A DNA stretch of 64,000 nucleotides. Source: CAIWHR01 sp963811685 (GTDB taxonomy: Bacteria > Pseudomonadota > Gammaproteobacteria > Burkholderiales > Casimicrobiaceae). Positions 25,746 to 35,925 of the stretch are shown piece by piece (the stretch's first letter is position 1; every line of letters starts with the position of its first letter). The position numbers and the translations under genes are program-made. The stretch lies in assembly GCA_963811685.1 (NCBI GenBank), contig CAWESK010000021.1:1-64000 (forward strand). The letters run 5' to 3'. The notes under the pieces were generated by a model, which saw only the letters and a program-made list of their open reading frames with translations, had not been told where the DNA came from and ran no database searches.

Positions 25746-27311
25746 ATGTCCTCCCACCGACCCCATTGCACGCGTTCCGACGTCAAGTCGCATCGACGGT
25801 GGATCGCCGCCACCGTTGCGCTCGCGCTCGTCGCGCAACCGATCGCGCCCTTTGCGGTATCGTCGGCGGCCGCGCAATCGCTGGCAACGAAATCGCCCAG
25901 CGCGCAACTGCCGTCCGCCCAGTTGCCCGATCTCGGCGACGAGTCGCAGGCGCTCTATTCGCCCGCGCAGGAGCGCAAGCTCGGCGACTCGGTCGTCCAC
26001 CAGATTCGCGCGCAAGGCGCCTATCTCGACGATCCCGAGGTCAACGATTACCTGAACGAGCTCGGGCACCGTCTCGTCGCCGCCCGGCCCGACAGCCCCT
26101 GGGATTTCCAGTTCTTCGCGCTGGCCGATCCCGCGGTCAACGCGTTCGCGCTCCCCGGGGGCTTTGTCGGCGTCAATGTCGGCATCATCCTGCTCACGCA
26201 GAACGAATCCGAGCTCGCGTCGGTGCTCGCGCACGAAATCTCGCACGTGACGCAGCATCACTTCACGCGCTCGATGGCGGGCCAGCAGCGGTCGCTGCTC
26301 TATTCGCTGGCGGCGCTCGCGGTGGGGATCGCCGCGGCGAGCTCCAAGTCCGCCTCGGCCGGCCAGGCCGCGAACGCGGCGATCGCCACCTCGCAGGCGA
26401 TCGCGATGCAGAGCCAGATCAACTACACGCGTCAAAACGAATATGAAGCCGACCGCATCGGCTTTCAGCGCCTCGCGCTCGCCGGGTTCGACACCACGGC
26501 GATGGCGACGATGTTCCAGCGTCTGCTGCGGCAGGGCCGCTTCTCCGACGGCACCGCGCCGAGCTACCTGCGCGATCACCCGGTCACCACCGAGCGGATC
26601 GCCGAGGCCGAGGCGCGCGCGGCGCAGGAGCCCTACCGGCAGGTCCCCGATTCGCTCGATTTCCAGATGGTGCATTCGCTGGTCAGGAGCTATCAGGGAA
26701 CGCCGCGGGAGGCCGTGCTCTTTTTCGAAGAGGCGCTGCGCGAGCGCAAGTACAACAGCGAGATCGCCGCCCGCTACGGTCTCGTTGCAGCGCTGTTGCG
26801 CGCCAATGATCTCAAGCGGGCGAAGGTCGAGCTCGTGACGCTCGAGAAGATCGCACCGCCGCATCCGATGGTGGAGGCGATCGCCGGCCACGTCTACATG
26901 GAGTCCGGCGAGCTCGACGCCGCGATCGCGCGCTTTGGCGCCGCGCTGCAGCGCTATCCCAACAAGATGCAGCTCGTCTACGATTATCCGGAGGCGCTGC
27001 TCAAGGCCAAGCGCACCCGCGACGCGGTTGCGTTCCTCAATCTCCAGCTCGTGCGCTTCCCCGACGACGGCCAGCTGCACCGCATCGCCGCGCAGGCGTA
27101 CTCGGATCTCGGCAACCAGATGGAGATGCATCGCCACCAGGGCGAGTACTACGCCTGGCAAGGCGATCTGAAGAGCGCCGTCGCCCAGCTGGAAATCGCA
27201 TCGAAGGCCGGCGACGGCGATTTCTACCTCGCTTCGGTCATCGACGCGCGGCTGCGCACGCTGCGCCGCGAGCTGGCCGAGCAGCAAGCCAATTCCGACC
27301 GCAACGGCTGA
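25746..27311 (+). CDS. BepA-like periplasmic M48 metalloprotease with TPR region
   Basis: Envelope quality-control protease of 521 residues, intact. It resembles E. coli BepA, which chaperones or degrades LptD and BAM substrates. A signal peptide ends near AAAQSLA. The zinc motif HEISHVTQHH lies at about residues 162-171, with the third ligand in NEYEADRIGF near 235. A TPR-like superhelix fills about residues 305-500 (for example EAVLFFEEALRERKYNSEIA and DAAIARFGAALQRYPNKMQL). Followed after 80 bases by a SIMPL-domain gene. Confidence 0.92.
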   Translation: MSSHRPHCTRSDVKSHRRWIAATVALALVAQPIAPFAVSSAAAQSLATKSPSAQLPSAQLPDLGDESQALYSPAQERKLGDSVVHQIRAQGAYLDDPEVNDYLNELGHRLVAARPDSPWDFQFFALADPAVNAFALPGGFVGVNVGIILLTQNESELASVLAHEISHVTQHHFTRSMAGQQRSLLYSLAALAVGIAAASSKSASAGQAANAAIATSQAIAMQSQINYTRQNEYEADRIGFQRLALAGFDTTAMATMFQRLLRQGRFSDGTAPSYLRDHPVTTERIAEAEARAAQEPYRQVPDSLDFQMVHSLVRSYQGTPREAVLFFEEALRERKYNSEIAARYGLVAALLRANDLKRAKVELVTLEKIAPPHPMVEAIAGHVYMESGELDAAIARFGAALQRYPNKMQLVYDYPEALLKAKRTRDAVAFLNLQLVRFPDDGQLHRIAAQAYSDLGNQMEMHRHQGEYYAWQGDLKSAVAQLEIASKAGDGDFYLASVIDARLRTLRRELAEQQANSDRNG

Positions 27312-27391
27312 CCGATTTCCGGCCGGAGCTCATCGCGCGCATTCGTCGCATCGTCACGCGCCCGCAGCCACTGCAATTCTCGAGGACCGCC

Positions 27392-28100
27392 ATGCTCGCC
27401 CGTCTCGCCGCCGCTCTCCTGCTGACGTTGCCGCTCGCGAGCCTCCGCGCAGCCGAACCCGCAGCCGTTTTTCAACGTCGTGACGCTGGAAACCAGTGCG
27501 ACCGCGGAAGTGCCGACGGACACGCTGACCGTGACGTTGTTCACCGAGGAGCAGGGCCCGGATCCGGGGGAGCTCGCGGCGCGCGCGAATGCCCGCCTCG
27601 AGCAGGCGCTATCCACCGCGAAATCCGAACCGGGTGTCGACGCGCATTCCGGGGCCTACCAGACAACCCCGCTCTACGACCGAGCGAACCAGCAGATTAC
27701 CGGCTGGCGCGTGCGCGCCGAGCTCGTGCTCGAAGGCCGCGATTTCAAGAAGGTCAGTGCACTCGCCGGCAAGCTGCAACCCGCGATGAAGCTTGCCGGG
27801 ATGGCGTTTTCGCTGTCGCGTGGCGCGCGCGAGAAAGCCGAGGCGTCGCTCCTTGCGGACGCGCTGCACAAGTTCCAGGCCAAGGCGGACGCCATCGCGA
27901 AGACACTGGGCTTCCCGGGCTACACGCTGGGCCAGATCGGCGTGCGCAGCGAGGGTCCCCAGTTCCAGCCGGTGGCCTACCGCACCATGGCCGTCGCGCA
28001 AATGGCGGACGGCGGCGGCCCGCCGCCACCGATGGAAGGCGGCAAGAACGCGGTGACGATCGTCGTTTCGGGCTCCGTGGTGCTGGGTCCGGCGAAATAG
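27392..28100 (+). CDS. SIMPL/DUF541 domain periplasmic protein (one frameshift)
   Basis: Predicted periplasmic protein of about 235 residues. The signal peptide MLARLAAALLLTLPLASLRA is followed by a one-base slip in a T-run near 27472. The domain then begins VVTLETSATAEVPTDTLTVT and includes ANARLEQALSTAKSEPGVDA, WRVRAELVLEGRDF and a Pro/Gly-rich loop (ADGGGPPPPMEGGKN) before the final strand VTIVVSGSVVL. E. coli YggE is the best-known relative and lowers oxidative stress by an unclear mechanism. GAGGACC precedes the ATG. Confidence 0.85.
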
Positions 28101-28157
28101 CGCCCGGCCCGCCCCGCACTCCCCATCGCGGCTTGCCGTTCGTCGGCTGCTCCGCCA

Positions 28158-28177
28158 ACCTGTCAATTTCGACAGGT
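28158..28177. promoter_or_regulatory. Inverted repeat upstream of the NarL-type regulator
   Basis: Perfect dyad ACCTGTC-N6-GACAGGT about 75 bases upstream of the response-regulator start and 57 bases after the SIMPL gene. No T-run follows it on either strand, so an operator is more likely than a terminator. The adjacent LuxR-type regulator is an obvious candidate ligand, but this is inference. Confidence 0.4.
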
Positions 28178-28253
28178 GCGCCGCGTCCGCCGCGCGCGCT
28201 AGTCTTTTCGCCATCGGCCCGCGCCCTCGCGCGGCGGACATGTCGGAGGCGCC

Positions 28254-28902
28254 ATGAAAATCCTCGTGATCGACGACCATCCGCTGATCCAGGAGGCGCT
28301 CACGCAACTGCTTGCCGCAGCTCGGCGAGGACATCGACGTCCGCAATGCGGTAACCGCCGCCGAGGCGACCGGCATCCTCGATGACGAGCCCGATGTTTC
28401 GCTCGTGCTCCTCGATCTCGCGCTGCCTGGCACGCGCGGCCTCGATCTGCTGGCCGATCTGATGCTCGACTATCCCGGCGTGCCGGTGGTCGTGCTGTCG
28501 GCGACGCACGATCGCGCCACGGTGAATGCAGCGCTGGCGGCGGGTGCGCGTGGCTTCATCGCCAAGACCTCGAACGCGCGGGAGCTGCTCGACGCGGTTC
28601 GGCAGGTGTGCAGCGGCGGCGAGTATCTGACGCCCGACATCACGCTGGTGCCGGACGGCGACGGCGTCCGCATCGCGCCCGGCGCACTCGGGCTCACGAA
28701 CCGGCAGGCGGACGTGCTGATGCTGCTCGTCCAGGGGAAGCCGAACAAACTCATTTGCCGCGATCTCAAGCTGTCCGAAGGCACGGTGAAGGTTCACGTC
28801 AGCGCGATCCTCAAGGCCCTCAAGGTGAGCTCGCGCGCGCAGGCCGTCGCCACGCTCGCGCGCCGCGGGATCAGCGTCGAAACGCTCGCCGCCCGTCGCT
28901 GA
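28254..28902 (+). CDS. NarL/LuxR-family response regulator (one frameshift)
   Basis: Two-component response regulator of about 216 residues. The receiver starts MKILVIDDHPLIQEAL, has the phospho-aspartate in LVLLDLALPGTRG (about residue 55) and the lysine in GFIAKTSN. The C-terminal LuxR helix-turn-helix reads LTNRQADVLMLLVQGKPNKL then CRDLKLSEGTVKVHVSAILK. A one-base slip lies near 28318, between LLAA and LGEDID. GGAGG precedes the ATG. Ten bases separate it from the hybrid kinase gene, its likely partner. Confidence 0.9.
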
Positions 28903-28912
28903 CGGGACTGCC

Positions 28913-30739
28913 ATGCCCGCGCCGGCTGCGATCGCAGCGCCGCTCATCGCCCGCGCGCGCGCCGACCAGGTCGCGACGCTCTACGGCTCGTGGCACCGCA
29001 CGACCGCGTCGATGACGTTGGGCGCGGCGATCCTCTGCACCGTGCTGTGGGACCGCGAGGATCCCGCGACGATGGCGCTATGGTTTGCCGCGATCCTGGC
29101 GAACCAGGCGTGGCGCGGATGGCTCGCGTGCGCGTGGCGCCGTGCCCGGCCGGCGACGGCCGATGCGCCGCGGTGGGGCCGCTACTGGTCAATCGGATCC
29201 GGCATTGCCGGTGCGCTGTGGGGTCTGGCGGCCATCGTGATGTTTCCCGCGTCGACGCCCCATCAGGCGCTCCTGATCGTGTGCCTGTTCAGCGTGGTCC
29301 TGGGCGGGCTCAACCTCACCGCCGTATACAAGCCGTCGTTCTACGGGTTCGCGCTCGCGGTGCTGGTCCCGCTCATCGTTCGCGTTGCCGTCGAAGGCGA
29401 CCAGGTGCATCTGTTCACGGCGCTGGTCCTGCTGGTCGTGCTCGTCTTCGTGCTGTCGTTCGGCCGCCAGGTCAATGCGTTGCTCACGAACTCGCTCGCG
29501 ATCCGTTACGAAAACGTCGATCTCATCGGCGAGCTCACCGCGCACTCGCGGGCGGCGGAGATCGCTCGTGGCGCCGCGGAGACAGCCAACCGTGCGAAGA
29601 GCCAGTTCCTTGCTGCGGCGAGCCACGATCTTCGCCAGCCGCTGCACGCGATGGGTCTCTTCTCCGCCGCACTGTCGGCACGCACGCGCGATCCCGAGAT
29701 GAAGCCGCTGGCCCGGAGCATCCAGGCATCCGTCGAGGCGCTGGAAACGCTGTTCGGACAGCTCCTCGACTTGTCCCGGCTCGACGCGGGCGCATTGCAG
29801 CCGGAGCGCGGCGAAGTCGAGCTGGGCCCGCTGTTCGCGCGGCTCCGCGGCGACTTCGCTGCGCAGGCGGCGGCGTGCGGACTGGCGCTGCGCGTCGTCC
29901 CGACGGCGTGCAGCGTCGACTCCGACCCGGTGCTGCTCGAGCGGATCCTGCGCAATCTTGTCGCCAACGCGCTTCGCTACACGCGACGGGGCGGCGTCGT
30001 GCTCGGCGCCCGCCGCCGTGGCGGGATGGTGCGCATCGACGTGATCGACAGCGGCATCGGCATCGCGCCCTGCGATCGCGAGCGCATCTTCGACGAGTTC
30101 GTGCAGGTCGGCTCCGGCGCGCGCCGCGAAGGCGGGCGCGGCATGGGACTCGGCCTCGCGATCGTCCGCCGCCTCTGCACGCTGCTCGACCACCCGCTCG
30201 CGCTCGCTTCGACGCCGGGCCGAGGGTCGCGCTTTTCGGTGACCGCCCCGCGCATCGCGCAGCGGCGCCGACGCCACGAAGCGGCGCCCACCGCCCGCGA
30301 ATCGACGGGCGATGCGATGTCGAGCGCCCGCTTCGCCGGCCGTCTGGTCGCCGTCGTCGACGACGATCCGGTGGTCGCGGATGCGATGTGCACGCTGTTT
30401 GCGTCGTGGGGAAGCCGTGTCGCCGGCGGCGACGACTCCGCCGCGGTGATCGCCGCGATCGGCGCCGACACGCCCGACCTCATCGTCGCCGACCTGCGCC
30501 TTGCGGACGGGCGCTCAGGTATCGCCGCAATCGAAGACCTGCGCCGCGCGTTCGGCCAGACGACCGCGGCACTGATCGTGTCGGGCGATACGACCGAGGC
30601 GGCGCGCGAGGAGACGCGCGGCGCGGGGATCACCCTGCTCGCGAAGCCGGTCGTCGCGGTCGCGCTGCGCGCGGCGGCGGAAGCGCTCGTCGCCGACAGC
30701 CCCCGCGAGCCCTGCGGCCCGCGAATCATCGAAGCGTAG
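28913..30739 (+). CDS. Hybrid histidine kinase with C-terminal receiver
   Basis: Membrane sensor kinase of 608 residues, intact. About six membrane segments fill residues 30-195 (for example GSGIAGALWGLAAIVMFPAS, then LFTALVLLVVLVFVLSFG) with almost no periplasmic domain, so it may sense within the membrane. The phosphoacceptor box is AASHDLRQPLHAMGLFSAAL, of the DLRQPL type. ATPase motifs are LRNLVANALRYT, DSGIGIAP and GMGLGLAIVRRL. A receiver domain (about 475-595) has the aspartate in LIVADLRLADGR. Phosphate probably passes to the adjacent NarL-type regulator. Signal unknown. Confidence 0.92.
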   Translation: MPAPAAIAAPLIARARADQVATLYGSWHRTTASMTLGAAILCTVLWDREDPATMALWFAAILANQAWRGWLACAWRRARPATADAPRWGRYWSIGSGIAGALWGLAAIVMFPASTPHQALLIVCLFSVVLGGLNLTAVYKPSFYGFALAVLVPLIVRVAVEGDQVHLFTALVLLVVLVFVLSFGRQVNALLTNSLAIRYENVDLIGELTAHSRAAEIARGAAETANRAKSQFLAAASHDLRQPLHAMGLFSAALSARTRDPEMKPLARSIQASVEALETLFGQLLDLSRLDAGALQPERGEVELGPLFARLRGDFAAQAAACGLALRVVPTACSVDSDPVLLERILRNLVANALRYTRRGGVVLGARRRGGMVRIDVIDSGIGIAPCDRERIFDEFVQVGSGARREGGRGMGLGLAIVRRLCTLLDHPLALASTPGRGSRFSVTAPRIAQRRRRHEAAPTARESTGDAMSSARFAGRLVAVVDDDPVVADAMCTLFASWGSRVAGGDDSAAVIAAIGADTPDLIVADLRLADGRSGIAAIEDLRRAFGQTTAALIVSGDTTEAAREETRGAGITLLAKPVVAVALRAAAEALVADSPREPCGPRIIEA

Positions 30740-30780
30740 CGGAGCAGAGAAGAAGGGCCGCTGCGTTTCGCGCGCCCGAC

Positions 30781-30808
30781 AAAAAAGACCCGGCACGCAG
30801 GCCGGGTC
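30781..30808 (-). terminator. Rho-independent terminator of the Spy-like gene
   Basis: Stem GACCCGGC paired with GCCGGGTC, followed on the minus strand by six T residues (30786-30781). It lies about 90 bases past the stop of the Spy-like gene and faces the end of the hybrid kinase gene. Confidence 0.8.
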
Positions 30809-30897
30809 CAAGTGTCGGCTTGCGGATCCGCAGCGCTGGACCGGAGAGCCTTTGCGCGCGGAGGCCGACAGGGGAGAGAGTCCTCGCCGCCTCTGCG

Positions 30898-31441
30898 TCA
30901 GCTTCCGCCGGACATCCGAGCCTTCATCTTTTGCTGGAAGGTCGCCATGCGCGACATCGTGCTGCTGTATGAGGTCGCGCACCACCGCCTTCTGCTCGGG
31001 CGAGAACGTCGCGTAGAGCTGCAGCCATGCGTCGCGCACCTGGCGCCGCAGCGCGATGCCCTGCTGCTGCGTGCTGTCCGCGACCGCGGCGACCGCCGCG
31101 AGATCGGGCTCGGGCTTCGCGAGCTCGGCCGTCAGCGCGTCCTTGACCTGCTGGTGCAGCGTGCGGCCTGTCGCGTGCGCCGCCTTGGTCTGGGCGACCG
31201 CGTTGTCGAACATCCCGCTCTGCGACGTATTGAGCTTGAGTTGCGACTGCGCATGTGCGATCACGCGGCCAAGCATCTCGTCGCCACCACCCGCTCCCAT
31301 CATTCCGGGATGCGGACCTCCGTGACCTCCGGTCGGTTGCGCCAGCGCCCCGCCGGCAAGAGCCAGCACGAGCGTCGCCGCCGCCGCCGCTGCGACGTGC
31401 TGCAGCCTAAGTCGATTTCCTCGAGTGAACTTGTCAAACAT
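30898..31441 (-). CDS. Spy/CpxP-like periplasmic stress protein (one frameshift)
   Basis: Small helical periplasmic protein of about 180 residues. The signal peptide includes HVAAAAAATLVLALAGGALA and is followed by a Gly/His/Met-rich start (GGHGGPHPGMMGAGGGDEML), which could bind copper or other metals. Helices then read HAQSQLKLNTSQSGMFDNAV and LQLYATFSPEQKAVVRDLI, the second being an LTxxQ-like repeat. After a slip near 30965 the end is MSRMATFQQKMKARMSGGS. AAAGGA precedes the ATG. It diverges from ompR-envZ; Spy and CpxP in enterics are envelope-stress chaperones. Confidence 0.75.
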
Positions 31442-31595
31442 GATTCGATCCTTTCGTGGCTGACGGGCTCGGTTGCGGTTTTTTCGCCGGCAGGCATGCC
31501 CATCGGTGCTTGCATGACGTTTGACCGGATTGTCGCATTGCGTTCCGGCATGTCCACCGCTCGATTGCAACGGGACATTGCGCCATGCCATAGGC

Positions 31596-31610
31596 GTTAC
31601 AATTGGTTAC
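31596..31610. promoter_or_regulatory. Tandem GTAAC box between the Spy-like gene and ompR
   Basis: Direct repeat GTTAC-N5-GTTAC on the plus strand, which reads GTAAC-N5-GTAAC on the minus strand. The ten-base period is the usual arrangement for OmpR-family dimers, and the sequence is close to the CpxR box GTAAA-N5-GTAAA. It is 44 bases from the ompR start and about 155 from the Spy-like start. Confidence 0.5.
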
Positions 31611-31653
31611 ACCTCACGCCGCACCTGGTGCGCGGGGAATTGTTTAATTCGTC

Positions 31654-32400
<747 letters not shown>

Positions 32401-32404
32401 GCCC

Positions 32405-33722
32405 GTGACGGTCTATCCGCGTTCGCTGTTCGGGCGCCTCGCGCTCCTGCTGCTCGCCGTCGTCGCCATCGCGCTCGTCGCGACGATCGCGGTGTTTCGC
32501 CACGATCGTGCCGCGCTTCTCGTCCAGGCCTTCAGCGACACCAAGATTGCGCAGCTGCAGGCGGTGCGCGCGGCGCTCGAGTCCTCCGACGCCGCGGAGC
32601 GGCGCGAGACCGTCAACCGCATCGGCCGCGAGTTCGGCGTGCGCATCGTGCCGGAAAACGACCGCCCGACGCTCGGCGCGGGGGCGCCGGTGTTGCCGCA
32701 GATGAAGGAGGTCGAAGAGCGATTGCGCGAGCAGCTCGGCCCCGGCACGCAAGTGCGGCCGGCGCCCGGACGCGGCCTCATGTTCGTGCGGGTCGAGGCT
32801 ACCGGAGCGGGTTACTGGATCGGCTTTCCGCTGCCGCCGCGGCCGAGGGTCGAGGACGAGCCATGGCGGGCGATCATCTGGAGCCTCGCGCTGGCGTCGA
32901 TCCTGTTCATTGCGGCGTTCGGCTTCGCGCGCTACCTCGCGCGACCGCTGCGCGAGCTCAATGCGGCCGTCGAGCGCGTCGGCCGCGGCGAGTCGCCGCC
33001 GCCGCTGCCGGAGAGCGGGCCCTCGGAGATCGCGAGCCTCAATCGGACCGTCAACACGATGACCGCGAGCCTGCGCCAGCTCGAGCAGGATCGCGCGCTG
33101 CTGCTGGCGGGCGTCTCCCACGATCTGCGCACGCCGCTCGCCCGCTTGCGCCTCGGCATCGAAATGCAGGCGCGCGACGAGGCGACGCAGGCCGGCATGG
33201 TCGCCGACATCGATGAGATGGACCGCATCATCGGCCAGTTCCTCGAATTCGCGCGCACCGACGGCGACGCCGCGCTCGAGCCATGCGACGCCGTCGCCAT
33301 TGTCTCGGCGTGCGTCGCGCGCTATGCACGCGCGGGCCGCGACGTCCGCTACGTCCCCGGCGCGGCGGTGCCGGTGCCGCTGCGGCCGACCGCGTATTCA
33401 CGGCTCGTCGCCAATCTCATCGACAACGCGCTCGCCTACGGCGCGCCGCCGGTCGAGGTCACGACGAATGTCGTCCACGGCAAATTCGTGCTGGATGTCG
33501 CCGATCGCGGCCCGGGAATCGCCGCCCGGTGACGTCGAGCGCCTGAAACAGCCGTTCACGCGCGCATCGGCGGCGCGCACCGACGCCGGCGGCGTCGCGG
33601 GCGCCGGCCTGGGCCTCGCGATCGTCGACCGCATCGCGCGACTCCACGGCGGCACGTTCGATCTGATGGCGCGCGACGGTGGCGGAACGATCGCGCGGGT
33701 GGCGGTCCCGCTCGCGCCGTAG
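32405..33722 (+). CDS. envZ: Osmosensor histidine kinase EnvZ (one frameshift)
   Basis: Inner-membrane kinase for OmpR, about 439 residues. It has a membrane segment (RLALLLLAVVAIALVATIAV), a short periplasmic domain of about 110 residues, a second membrane segment (LALASILFIAAFGFARYL) and HAMP. The phosphoacceptor box is LAGVSHDLRTPLARLRLGIE, nearly that of EnvZ. The ATPase domain shows LVANLIDNALAYG and DRGPGI. A one-base slip near 33528 separates it from VERLKQPFTR and AGLGLAIVDRIARLHGG, the true C-terminus. Start is GTG. It ends eight bases from the oppositely oriented ispF. Confidence 0.93.
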
Positions 33723-33730
33723 GGCGCGTC

Positions 33731-34210
33731 CTAACGCGCGAACAAGAGCACCGTCGCGAGCGCGGCGATGCCTTCCTCGCGCCCGGCGAATCCCAGGCGT
33801 TCGGTGGTCGTCGCCTTGATGCTCACTTGCGCGACGCCGCACGCCAGATCGGCGGCGATGTTCTTCCGCATTTGCGGCACGTGCGGCGCGAGCCTCGGTG
33901 CCTGCGCGATCACCGTCGTGTCGAGGTTCTCGATCACGAAGCCCTGTGCGGCGGCGAGCCCCGCGACGTGGCGTAGCAGCACGCGGGAGTCGGCATCCTT
34001 CCACCGTGGATCGGCGTCCGGGAAATGCGCGCCGATGTCGCCGAGCGCCAGCGCGCCCAGGATGGCGTCGGCAATCGCGTGCAGCAGCACGTCGGCGTCG
34101 GAGTGACCGTCGAGACCGCGATCGTGGGCAATCGTCACGCCGCCCAGCACGAGCTTTCGTCCCGCGACCAGCGCGTGCACGTCGAAACCGTTGCCGATGC
34201 GGATGGTCAT
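33731..34210 (-). CDS. ispF: 2-C-methyl-D-erythritol 2,4-cyclodiphosphate synthase
   Basis: Fifth step of the MEP isoprenoid pathway. The 159-residue protein starts MTIRIGNGFDVHALVAGRKL and contains DGHSDADVLLHAIADAILGA (metal-binding His/Asp), DIGAHFPDADPRWKDADS and the end block VSIKATTTERLGFAGREEGI. Intact. Its ATG overlaps the ispD stop as ATGA, the usual coupling in proteobacteria. Confidence 0.97.
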   Translation of the reverse strand: MTIRIGNGFDVHALVAGRKLVLGGVTIAHDRGLDGHSDADVLLHAIADAILGALALGDIGAHFPDADPRWKDADSRVLLRHVAGLAAAQGFVIENLDTTVIAQAPRLAPHVPQMRKNIAADLACGVAQVSIKATTTERLGFAGREEGIAALATVLLFAR

Positions 34211-34931
34211 GCGGTGCCTTCCTGCGTCGCGAGGATCGCGCCGGCGAGCGCGAGATCCGAAGGATACGTGACCTTCACGTTCAAGGTGCTTCCGCTGACG
34301 AGCCGCGGCCGGGCGCAGGCGCCGGTCGCGGCGAGCGCCTCGACCGCCTGTGCTTCGTCGGTGGTCGCGAGCGCGCCCGGCAAGGCGAATGCGGCGCGAA
34401 GAATTCCATAGCGGAACATCTGCGGCGTCTGCGCCTGCCAGAGCCCGGCGCGCTCCTCGGTGCACAGCACGCGCCCGGAGCTCGCGGGATCCTCGCGCTT
34501 CAACGTGTCGGCGCTCGGGACGGCGAGGAGCCCGCCGACCGCGTCGTCGGCGAGCTCGGCGGTGAGGCGCAGGACCGCATCGACCGGGACGCACGGCCGC
34601 GCTGCGTCGTGCACGAGGATCCAGTCGTCGTCCCCGTACCGCCCGGCAAGCGCGGCGAGCGCGTTGGCGACCGTCGCGGCGCGCGTGTCGCCGCCGCAGC
34701 GCAGCGCCTCGACGCCATCGCGCGCGCCGATGACCGCGTCGTAATACATGTCATCCGCGCGAGCGCCACGACGACGGGAAGCGGCGACAGCGCCGCGGCC
34801 AGTCGATCCAGCGTGCACGCAAGCACCGCCCGCCCCGCCAGCAGCGCATATTGCTTGGGCGCATTGCCCCCGAAGCGGCGCCCGCCGCCGGCTGCCGGAA
34901 CGAGACCCACGATGCGTCCGCGCTCAGCCAT
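34207..34931 (-). CDS. ispD: 2-C-methyl-D-erythritol 4-phosphate cytidylyltransferase (one frameshift)
   Basis: Third step of the MEP pathway: couples CTP to methylerythritol phosphate. The N-terminus IVGLVPAAGGGRRFGGNAPK has the nucleotide-binding loop. After a slip near 34760 the frame continues ALRCGGDTRAATVANALAAL, VHDAARPCVPVD, LWQAQTPQMFRYGIL, TDEAQAVEALA and GSTLNVKVTYPSDL, all IspD signatures. About 241 residues when rejoined. Ends with an ATGA overlap into ispF and starts nine bases after a GNAT gene. Confidence 0.95.
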
Positions 34932-34940
34932 GTGCCGCGC

Positions 34941-35408
34941 TCACTGCAGAAGGAGCGCAATCCGCTCTTCGTCGAGGGGCGCAAATCCGAGCCGCTCGTA
35001 GAAGCGCCACGCGCCGGCGTTGTCGCGATGGCATGCCGTGTCGATCCGCGTGATGCTGCGCTCGCGCAGATGCGCGCCGAGCGCGCCGAGCATCGCGCTG
35101 CCCACGCCGCGCCCTTGCCAGCCGTCGCGGATCGTCACGTCGTCGAGCTTGGCGACCAGCGTTCCCCGCGACGTCGAGATCGCGTAGCAGACGACACATG
35201 CGCCGACCGCCGTCGGCGCACCGGCGGTCGTCGCGAAGGCAAGCCAGACGAACCCGATCTCGGGATGCGCAAGAAACAGATCGAGGGCGCTGGCGAGCCC
35301 GTCGCTGCCGCCGTCGCCGTACGCCGCGCTCGACGCCAGGTAATGCGCATCGCCGCGAAGGAACTGCGCGAGCAGCGTTTCAGCGACGGCGCGCGACGTC
35401 GCCGTCAT
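34941..35408 (-). CDS. GNAT-family N-acetyltransferase
   Basis: Predicted acetyl-CoA-dependent acetyltransferase of 155 residues, intact. The acetyl-CoA loop is RDGWQGRGVGSAMLGALG at about residues 93-110. The C-terminal ACHRDNAGAWRFYERLGF is the usual end of a GNAT fold. The pattern resembles acetyltransferases acting on small amines or free amino acids; no substrate can be named. It sits between the thioesterase gene and ispD on the same strand. Confidence 0.85.
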   Translation of the reverse strand: MTATSRAVAETLLAQFLRGDAHYLASSAAYGDGGSDGLASALDLFLAHPEIGFVWLAFATTAGAPTAVGACVVCYAISTSRGTLVAKLDDVTIRDGWQGRGVGSAMLGALGAHLRERSITRIDTACHRDNAGAWRFYERLGFAPLDEERIALLLQ

Positions 35409-35471
35409 CCGCGCGCAGGCGATCTCCGGCGCTCCATCCGGGGAGGCGTGGCGTCGCGCGCGCTTGCGTCG

Positions 35472-35925
35472 TCATCCCGCCCGTTCCGCGACGAGGAGCT
35501 CCAGCGCCGCGCGAATGGAGGGAGGAACCGGCACCGGACGCCCGGTTGCGCGGTCCACCCACACGTGAACGAAATAGCCGGTGGCGGCCGGCTCATCGTC
35601 GCCCTGCCGGAAGAGGCCGATCTCGTAGCGCACCGACGACGTCCCGATCTTGGCGACCCGCAGGCCCGCATCGACGGTGTCCGGAAACGAAAGGGGCTTC
35701 CTGAACTTGCACATCGTTTCCGCGACGAGGCCGATCGCGCTGCCCGCCGCGATGTCGAGGCCGCCCTCGACAATCAGGTGCTCGTTCACCACCGTGTCGA
35801 AATACGAATAGTAGGTGACGTTGTTGACGTGGCCGTAGCTGTCGTTGTCCATCCAGCGGGTCGGAATCGCGAGAAAGCGGCGATAACCGGCGCGCAGGCC
35901 GGGACCTGTGCGCGACCTGCTTCAT
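35472..35925 (-). CDS. YbgC-like acyl-CoA thioesterase, hotdog fold (one frameshift)
   Basis: Predicted 4-hydroxybenzoyl-CoA-thioesterase-family enzyme of about 150 residues. The hallmark RWMDNDSYGHVNNVTYYSYF holds the catalytic aspartate region, followed by GLVAETMCKFRKPLSFPDTV and GYFVHVWVDRATGRPVPVP. The ATG at 35925 overlaps the glcF stop as ATGA. A one-base slip near 35895 then joins MKQVAHRSRPAR to YRRFLAIPTRW. The downstream in-frame ATG inside the motif would cut off the N-terminal strand, so it is not the start. Confidence 0.85.

Noticed and set aside
25194..27287. A 697-codon open frame on the minus strand
   Set aside because: Antisense to the BepA-like protease, then a shifted shadow of moaC. 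The real genes have intact motifs and ribosome sites.
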